64,000 nt of DNA from an uncultured Eubacteriales bacterium (lineage in GTDB: Bacteria > Bacillota > Clostridia > Christensenellales > Borkfalkiaceae), in NCBI GenBank assembly GCA_958421945.1, contig CATZMZ010000001.1:124001-188000 (forward strand). Reading direction: 5' to 3'. Numbering within the stretch: position 1 is the stretch's first letter; the number at the start of each line of letters is the position of its first letter. Below are positions 61,814 to 64,000 of the stretch, one piece after another. The position numbers were made by a program, and so were the translations under genes. The notes below the pieces were generated by a model. It had not been told where the DNA came from and ran no database searches. It saw nothing but the letters and a program-made list of their open reading frames with translations.

Positions 61814-62484
61814 CTGATTTTAACGATAACGGGCTTTACGATAAGGATATGCTGTTCGGCGCGAATAACGGGTCGGACAAGATTTTTTTCGTTGCGCTCG
61901 TCGTCGAATGTTTTATTCTTACGCTGTTTCTCGTTTTCAACACCTGGTTTTTCTCGTGCGTGGTGGTGAACGGTTCTTCTATGTACCCGACTCTTCACGA
62001 CGGCGACGTGTTGGTTATGCGATTGACGGCTAAACCCGTTCGCGGCGAAATTATCGTTATCGACGGCGAAAAGGAAATAATCCGCGACGGCAAAACCGAA
62101 TACGAGCTGATTATTAAGCGAGCGATAGCTTTCGGCGGCGATACGGTGGATATAAGAAGCGACGGCTTCGTGTACCTTAAAAAGAAGGGCGACGCGGAGT
62201 TTGTTCGCCTCGAAGAACCGTATCTTTCCGTGGGGCAGAAAACCGCGCCCGTGGTCGGCGACAAGCCCGCGATAAAATCTTATCCGTTTACCGTTCCCGA
62301 CGGCGAAATTTTCTTTCTCGGCGATAACAGAACGGTCAGCAAGGACAGTCGTTCGGAATTCGGCACGTGCAAAAGCTCGCAGGTTGCGGGGGTGGTTAAG
62401 GACGGGGCGGTAAAAAACCGCGCGTTTTTGACTAACGTGAATAACTTTGCGATTAAGGTTAAAAAATTCTTGAGAATTTTTTAA
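61810..62484 (+). CDS. lepB: Signal peptidase I
   Basis: Cleaves Sec/Tat signal peptides at the outer face of the membrane. 224 residues from ATG 61810, overlapping DUF951 by 4 bp. N-terminal helix about 24-48 (FFVALVVECFILTLFLVFNT). Catalytic Ser in NGSSMYPTLHDGD near 57-69 and Lys in IIKRAIAFGGD near 106-116; box E GDNRTVSKDSRSEFG near 175-189. The loop between is longer than in short S26 enzymes. Relevant to secA and yajC in the window. Confidence 0.94.
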   Translation: MTDFNDNGLYDKDMLFGANNGSDKIFFVALVVECFILTLFLVFNTWFFSCVVVNGSSMYPTLHDGDVLVMRLTAKPVRGEIIVIDGEKEIIRDGKTEYELIIKRAIAFGGDTVDIRSDGFVYLKKKGDAEFVRLEEPYLSVGQKTAPVVGDKPAIKSYPFTVPDGEIFFLGDNRTVSKDSRSEFGTCKSSQVAGVVKDGAVKNRAFLTNVNNFAIKVKKFLRIF

Positions 62485-62515
62485 ATTTATTTTTTATGGG
62501 AGAGCGTAAGGCTTT

Positions 62516-63031
62516 ATGATTGAATATTTTACGGTCGACGAGCTGGAAAAGGCTAAAAAACAAAAGAAAAAAACGCTGGGCGTTTATCTTTCGGTGCTTG
62601 CGGTATACCTTTTGTTTTCCGCGTTTAATTTTATAAGATACTTTAATATGTCTTATAAATCGCCGTATATTGCGGGCGTTAAGTGGTTGCAGTATTCGGT
62701 AACCGTGATTTTCGTTATCTTTTCGTTTATATATCTCGGGATAGTTTTTAAACGAGTAAGGCGGTATTACAAGCAGTGCTATAATATGCAAACGGGTCTT
62801 AAAGAAACTTCCACGGGTAACTTTTTAGAATACGATGAGGAAATTCAGGATAAGGACGGGGTGGATTTCAAATCACTCGTTTTTATCGAGTGGAATAAGT
62901 ATAAAAAGGATTTTTACGAGCGAAAGGTTCTCGTCTTTTACGAAAAACCTTTCCCCGAAATTCCCGAAAAAGCCAACGTTTCATACGTTACGCAGGGCAA
63001 CACGCTTATCAGTTACGAAATATTGTCCTGA
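62516..63031 (+). CDS. Small membrane protein, unknown
   Basis: 171 residues. Two helices (about 22-42 and 59-82) with charged N-terminus, then a soluble domain of 85 residues, YcxB-like in general layout (short, two helices then a beta-rich tail with FIEWNKYKKDFYERKVLVF). SD GGGAGAG. Follows lepB by 31 bp and may be co-transcribed. Function unknown. Confidence 0.7.
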   Translation: MIEYFTVDELEKAKKQKKKTLGVYLSVLAVYLLFSAFNFIRYFNMSYKSPYIAGVKWLQYSVTVIFVIFSFIYLGIVFKRVRRYYKQCYNMQTGLKETSTGNFLEYDEEIQDKDGVDFKSLVFIEWNKYKKDFYERKVLVFYEKPFPEIPEKANVSYVTQGNTLISYEILS

Positions 63032-63191
63032 TTTTCTATCGGATGTGCGGACTATACGGGCGGCGCGAAGAATTCAAGCGGGTGCGCGGACGGTTTTTCA
63101 CGCGAGGCACGGACTGTAAGGTCGGCGCGAAAAGCGGCGGGTTAAGCTTATTTTATTATTAAAAAAACTAACGATTTACGGAGCAATGATT

Positions 63192-63461
63192 ATGAGAGCA
63201 ATAGTAACGGTTATCGGTAAAGACAAATCGGGAATAATCGCCAAAGTTTCCGCGGTGCTTGCGGAAAACGACGTCAATATCGAAGATATAAGTCAAACAA
63301 TCGTATCGGGCAACTTTACGATGATTATGCTTTGCAGCCTTGATAACGCAAAGCTTTCTTTGGGCGAACTTAAAGCCAAGTTAAAGGAAACGGGCGAAGA
63401 AATCGGCGTTTCTATTCACGTTCAGCACGAAGATATCTTCAACGCGATGCATAAAGTCTGA
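63192..63461 (+). CDS. ACT-domain protein (UPF0237 type)
   Basis: 89 residues from ATG 63192 (MRAIVTVIGKDKSGIIAKVS), chosen because GGAG lies 8 bases upstream; an ATG 6 bases earlier is too close to the SD. Single ACT domain, continuing VLAENDVNIEDISQTIV and ending IHVQHEDIFNAMHKV. Binds small ligands, probably amino acids. It is next to a UPF0210 gene, the usual partner in Firmicutes, with 17 bp between. Confidence 0.93.
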   Translation: MRAIVTVIGKDKSGIIAKVSAVLAENDVNIEDISQTIVSGNFTMIMLCSLDNAKLSLGELKAKLKETGEEIGVSIHVQHEDIFNAMHKV

Positions 63462-63478
63462 TTTTTGGCGGTGAAAGT

Positions 63479-64000
63479 ATGTCTTTAATAAACAGAAAAC
63501 AAATTATCGAAACGATTGATATGGTCGAAAAGGAACATTTCGACGTGCGCACGGTTACGATGGGCATTTCGCTGTTCTCTTGCATCAGGGATTCCGCCGA
63601 GGAAACGGCGCGGCTCGTTTACGAACGTATATGCAAAAAAGCCGAAAACCTCGTTAAGGTTGCCGACTCTCTCGGTAACGAATACGGTATCCCCGTTATC
63701 AATAAACGTGTGTCGGTTACGCCGGCTGCCCTTTTGTGCGCGAATTTTCCCGGGGAAGAGGTGTTGGTCGCAAAGGCACTCGATAACGCCGCAAAAACCT
63801 GCGGAATCGACTTTCTCGGCGGATATTCCGCGCTTGTCAATAAAGGTATGACTTCTTACGAGCGTTCGTTTATCGAAAGTATACCGGAAGCTCTTGCCGT
63901 TACCGATAAGGTTTGCTCGTCGGTGAACGTCGGCTCGTCTAAATCGGGCATAAACATGGACGCGGTTAAGCTCGTCGGCGAAATCGTCAAGCGTGCCGCG
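63479..64000 (+). CDS. UPF0210 / PFL-like family protein, N-terminal part (3' end outside window)
   Basis: Begins at ATG 63479 (MSLINRKQIIETIDMVEKEH) and stays open for 174 codons to the window edge. RTVTMGISLFSCIRDSAEET near 24-43 and IDFLGGYSALVNKG near 107-120 are typical of the UPF0210 (DUF711) family, full length about 450 residues. Related in fold to pyruvate formate-lyase-type proteins but without a proven reaction. Follows the ACT-domain gene. Confidence 0.92.
   Translation, partial: MSLINRKQIIETIDMVEKEHFDVRTVTMGISLFSCIRDSAEETARLVYERICKKAENLVKVADSLGNEYGIPVINKRVSVTPAALLCANFPGEEVLVAKALDNAAKTCGIDFLGGYSALVNKGMTSYERSFIESIPEALAVTDKVCSSVNVGSSKSGINMDAVKLVGEIVKRAA

Overview
The window reads as a chromosome segment of an uncultured, anaerobic Clostridia-type Firmicute. 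Supporting signs are spoVG, a DnaD-domain replication protein, a six-gene Rnf complex with its Gx-transporter and NusG-II neighbours, an L27 with an N-terminal extension, DUF951, a GGGtGRT protein, and many consensus sigma-A promoters with 17-bp spacers. A gut relative near Christensenellales/Borkfalkiales is a guess from general gene style. No rRNA, CRISPR array, phage module or intact IS was seen. The window opens inside metK and closes inside a UPF0210/PFL-family gene.

Layout. 1-6650: housekeeping (metK end, ComF-like PRTase, secA, prfB with a programmed frameshift, tsaD). 6659-8522: tRNA-Leu(CAG) whose 3' end is repeated as a perfect 19-bp direct repeat 1.65 kb downstream. The enclosed AT-rich island carries one unknown membrane protein gene. 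8578-13220: accessory stretch with a metal P-type ATPase divergent from a TetR regulator, a remnant ORF, a GH29 fucosidase and a decayed nagA fragment. 13522-16171: PfkB kinase, manA and a frameshifted SGNH hydrolase. 16324-21030: ruvC, ruvAB, queA, tgt. 21171-28402: yajC, a TIGR04086 membrane protein, spoVG (reverse), murC, an ldh-like gene with a malate-dehydrogenase-like specificity residue, an ion transporter, cysK and rrf2. 28511-35938 (reverse): Rnf operon preceded by Gx-transporter, NusG-II and large membrane protein genes. 36227-40587: a LacI regulator divergent from two tandem ceramidase-like genes that share 288 identical bp covering promoter, RBS and about 50 codons. 40819-47379: MATE pump, sugar isomerase, ppa, Sfp-type transferase, Mrp ATPase, DegV. 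47648-52871: SIS protein, YitT, TIM-like isomerase, CapA-like phosphatase, YjbQ, a helical unknown. 52966-57634: rplU-rpmA, OGG1-type glycosylase, NifU-like plus GGGtGRT pair, sugar-phosphate isomerase. 57717-61387: a DnaD protein ending in a DnaI/DnaC-like N-terminal segment, facing a hydrolase-like protein across two converging promoters. 61625-64000: DUF951, lepB, a small membrane protein, an ACT protein, UPF0210.

Themes. Energy metabolism rests on Rnf (ferredoxin to NAD with ion pumping), ppa and the lactate/malate dehydrogenase. Glycan use is suggested by fucosidase, the nagA remnant, fructokinase, manA, the fucose/arabinose-isomerase-like protein, two ceramidase-like hydrolases and a LacI regulator. 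The points most worth a second look are the tRNA-Leu island, the mosaic ceramidase pair with its asymmetric operator, the DnaD/DnaI-like fusion, the converging promoters over a foldable segment, apparent leaderless starts, and the uncharacterised GGGtGRT pair. All calls come from reading the sequence; no database search was run.
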